Origin: Alphaproteobacteria bacterium
GTDB lineage: Bacteria; Pseudomonadota; Alphaproteobacteria; Rhodospirillales; Rhodospirillaceae
Assembly: GCA_003250275.1 (NCBI GenBank)
Contig: QKGW01000202.1
Span: 1 to 7,202 of the forward strand
Direction of reading: 5' to 3'
DNA length: 7,202 nucleotides
Each line of letters begins with the position of its first letter. The stretch's first letter is position 1. The position numbers were made by a program, and so were the translations under genes. Positions 5,992 through 7,202 of this stretch are shown piece by piece. The notes under the pieces were generated by a model. That model saw nothing but the letters and a program-made list of their open reading frames with translations. It was not told where the DNA came from and did not search any database.

Positions 5992-7202
5992 ATGCGGGTG
6001 CTGCGCATTCATCCCGACGACGACGTCGCGGTGGCGATGACCGACCTTGCGCCGGGCGAGCCGGTGGCCGAGGGCGTAACCGCCCGCCAGGCGATTCCCG
6101 CCGGGCACAAGGTGGCGGTCAAGGCGGTGGCGCAGGGCGCGCCGGTGGCGAAGTTCGCCCAATCCATCGGGGTGGCTTTAAAGCCGATCCAGCCCGGCGA
6201 TCACGTCCACGTCCACAACCTCGGCTTCCTGCCGGGGATGCCGCTGCCCGCCGCCGCGCGCCGTCCGCCGCCCGCGATCGACGCCGCGCCCGCGACCTTC
6301 CAGGGCTACCTCCGCGCCGACGGGCGCGCCGCGACGCGCAACTACGTCGGCGTGCTGACCACGGTGAACTGCTCGGCGACCGCCGCGCGGCTGATCGCCG
6401 ACCGTTTCCGGGGCGCTGCGATGGACGCGTGGCCGAACGTCGACGGCGTGGTCGCGCTCACCCATCGCTCGGGCTGCGGCATGGCGAGCGAGGGCGAGGC
6501 GATGGATGTGCTGCGCCGCACCATCTCGGGCTACGTCCGCCATCCGAATTTCGCCGGGGTTCTGCTCGTCGGCCTCGGCTGCGAGGCGAACCAGCCCGAC
6601 CGCCTGCTCGCGGCGGAAGGGCTCGCCGAGGGCGACCGCCTGCGCGTGCTCTCGATCCAGGAAACCGGCGGCACCTCGGCGACGGTGCGGGCGGGCGAGG
6701 CGATCGTGCGCGAAATGCTCGACGCCGCCAACCGTACCGCCCGCACCGAGCTGCCCGCCTCGCACCTGACCCTCGGGCTGCAATGCGGCGGGTCGGACGG
6801 TTTCTCAGCGCTCTCCGCCAACCCGGCGCTCGGCGTCGCCGCCGACCTCCTGGTCGCGCACGGCGGCACCGCGATTTTGAGCGAGACGCCGGAAATCTAC
6901 GGCGCCGAGAACATGCTGCTCAATCGCGCGGTCTCGCCCGCGGTGGCGGAGGCGCTCAACGCCCGCCTCGCGTGGTGGCAGGAGTACACCGCGAAAAGCG
7001 GCGAGACGGTCGACAACAACCCGTCCCCCGGCAACAAGAAGGGCGGCCTCACGACGATCCTGGAGAAATCCCTCGGCGCGGTGGCGAAGGGCGGCACCAG
7101 CCCGCTCGCGGCGGTCTACGAATACGCCGAGCCGGTCACGGAAAAGGGCTTCGTGTTCATGGACACCCCCGGCTACGACCCGGTCTCGGCGACCGGGCAG
7201 GT
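5992..7202 (+). CDS. uxaA: Altronate dehydratase (C-terminus cut off by window edge)
   Basis: UxaA dehydrates D-altronate to 2-keto-3-deoxygluconate, using Fe2+ in characterised members. The first 403 codons are present; family members are about 490-510 residues, so roughly the last 100 are outside. An N-terminal SAF domain (about 8-77) carries IPAGHKVAVK (35-44) and a histidine cluster HVHVHN (71-76). A proline/alanine-rich linker (about 84-101) leads to the UxaA/GarD catalytic domain: GYLRADGRAATRNYVGV (105-121), VNCSAT (125-130), THRSGCGM (157-164), GLGCEANQ (194-201), QETGGT (223-228), LQCGGSDGFS (263-272) and SPGNKKGGLTTILEKSLG (345-362). Cysteines 127, 162, 197 and 265 lie in the conserved loops. 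The ATG at 5992 follows AGGA by nine bases. Galactarate dehydratase (GarD) is the main paralogue, but the context and motif wording favour altronate. It is transcribed divergently from the regulator and probably shares its operator. Confidence 0.93.
   Translation, partial: MRVLRIHPDDDVAVAMTDLAPGEPVAEGVTARQAIPAGHKVAVKAVAQGAPVAKFAQSIGVALKPIQPGDHVHVHNLGFLPGMPLPAAARRPPPAIDAAPATFQGYLRADGRAATRNYVGVLTTVNCSATAARLIADRFRGAAMDAWPNVDGVVALTHRSGCGMASEGEAMDVLRRTISGYVRHPNFAGVLLVGLGCEANQPDRLLAAEGLAEGDRLRVLSIQETGGTSATVRAGEAIVREMLDAANRTARTELPASHLTLGLQCGGSDGFSALSANPALGVAADLLVAHGGTAILSETPEIYGAENMLLNRAVSPAVAEALNARLAWWQEYTAKSGETVDNNPSPGNKKGGLTTILEKSLGAVAKGGTSPLAAVYEYAEPVTEKGFVFMDTPGYDPVSATGQ

Noticed and set aside
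3741..6008. Long minus-strand frame (about 755 codons) spanning uxaC, the regulator and the divergent promoter region
   Set aside because: It is Arg/Pro-rich and out of frame with both real genes, and it would cross the control region and the uxaA start.
6178..6783. Minus-strand frame of 201 codons inside uxaA
   Set aside because: It is antisense to strongly conserved UxaA motifs and has no recognisable domain.

Overview
The window is a hexuronate (glucuronate/galacturonate) uptake and breakdown locus from a GC-rich bacterium. Strong G/C bias at third codon positions, a TRAP transporter in place of an MFS hexuronate permease, and the protein sequence style all suggest an alphaproteobacterium. 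That placement is inference, and the genus cannot be read from the sequence. Every gene belongs to a known family. I see no mobile element, CRISPR array, tRNA, rRNA or phage gene.

Layout: two divergent units share a control region at about 5867-5991. Leftward (minus strand) runs a tight six-gene cluster: a GntR/FadR-family regulator (5866-5174), uxaC uronate isomerase (5158-3758), a DctP-type TRAP solute-binding protein (3702-2707), DctQ (2635-2087), DctM (2074-791), and a UxuB-type fructuronate reductase (783 to the left edge, truncated). The gaps are 15, 55, 71, 12 and 7 bp, so this is very probably one operon. The 71-bp gap between dctP and dctQ holds a strong 14-bp-stem hairpin, suited to giving more binding protein than membrane subunits. 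Rightward from 5992 runs uxaA, an altronate dehydratase, cut by the right edge.

How the genes fit together: DctP captures a hexuronate in the periplasm and hands it to the DctQM membrane complex, which imports it with a cation gradient. UxaC isomerises glucuronate to fructuronate or galacturonate to tagaturonate. The reductase converts the ketouronate to an aldonate, and UxaA dehydrates altronate to 2-keto-3-deoxygluconate (KDG). The KDG kinase and aldolase are not in the window, nor is a mannonate dehydratase (UxuA). The visible reductase is of the mannonate-forming (UxuB) type while the visible dehydratase is altronate-specific, so either the missing branch genes lie outside or one enzyme has a broader or shifted role.

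Regulation: the divergent region contains a perfect inverted repeat, TTGGTAA-N7-TTACCAA (5942-5962), directly against a good -35 box for the leftward operon and 29 bp before the uxaA start. It is the best candidate operator for the GntR-type regulator, which would then control both units and itself. The only stretch without a gene longer than 100 bp is this 125-bp divergent region.
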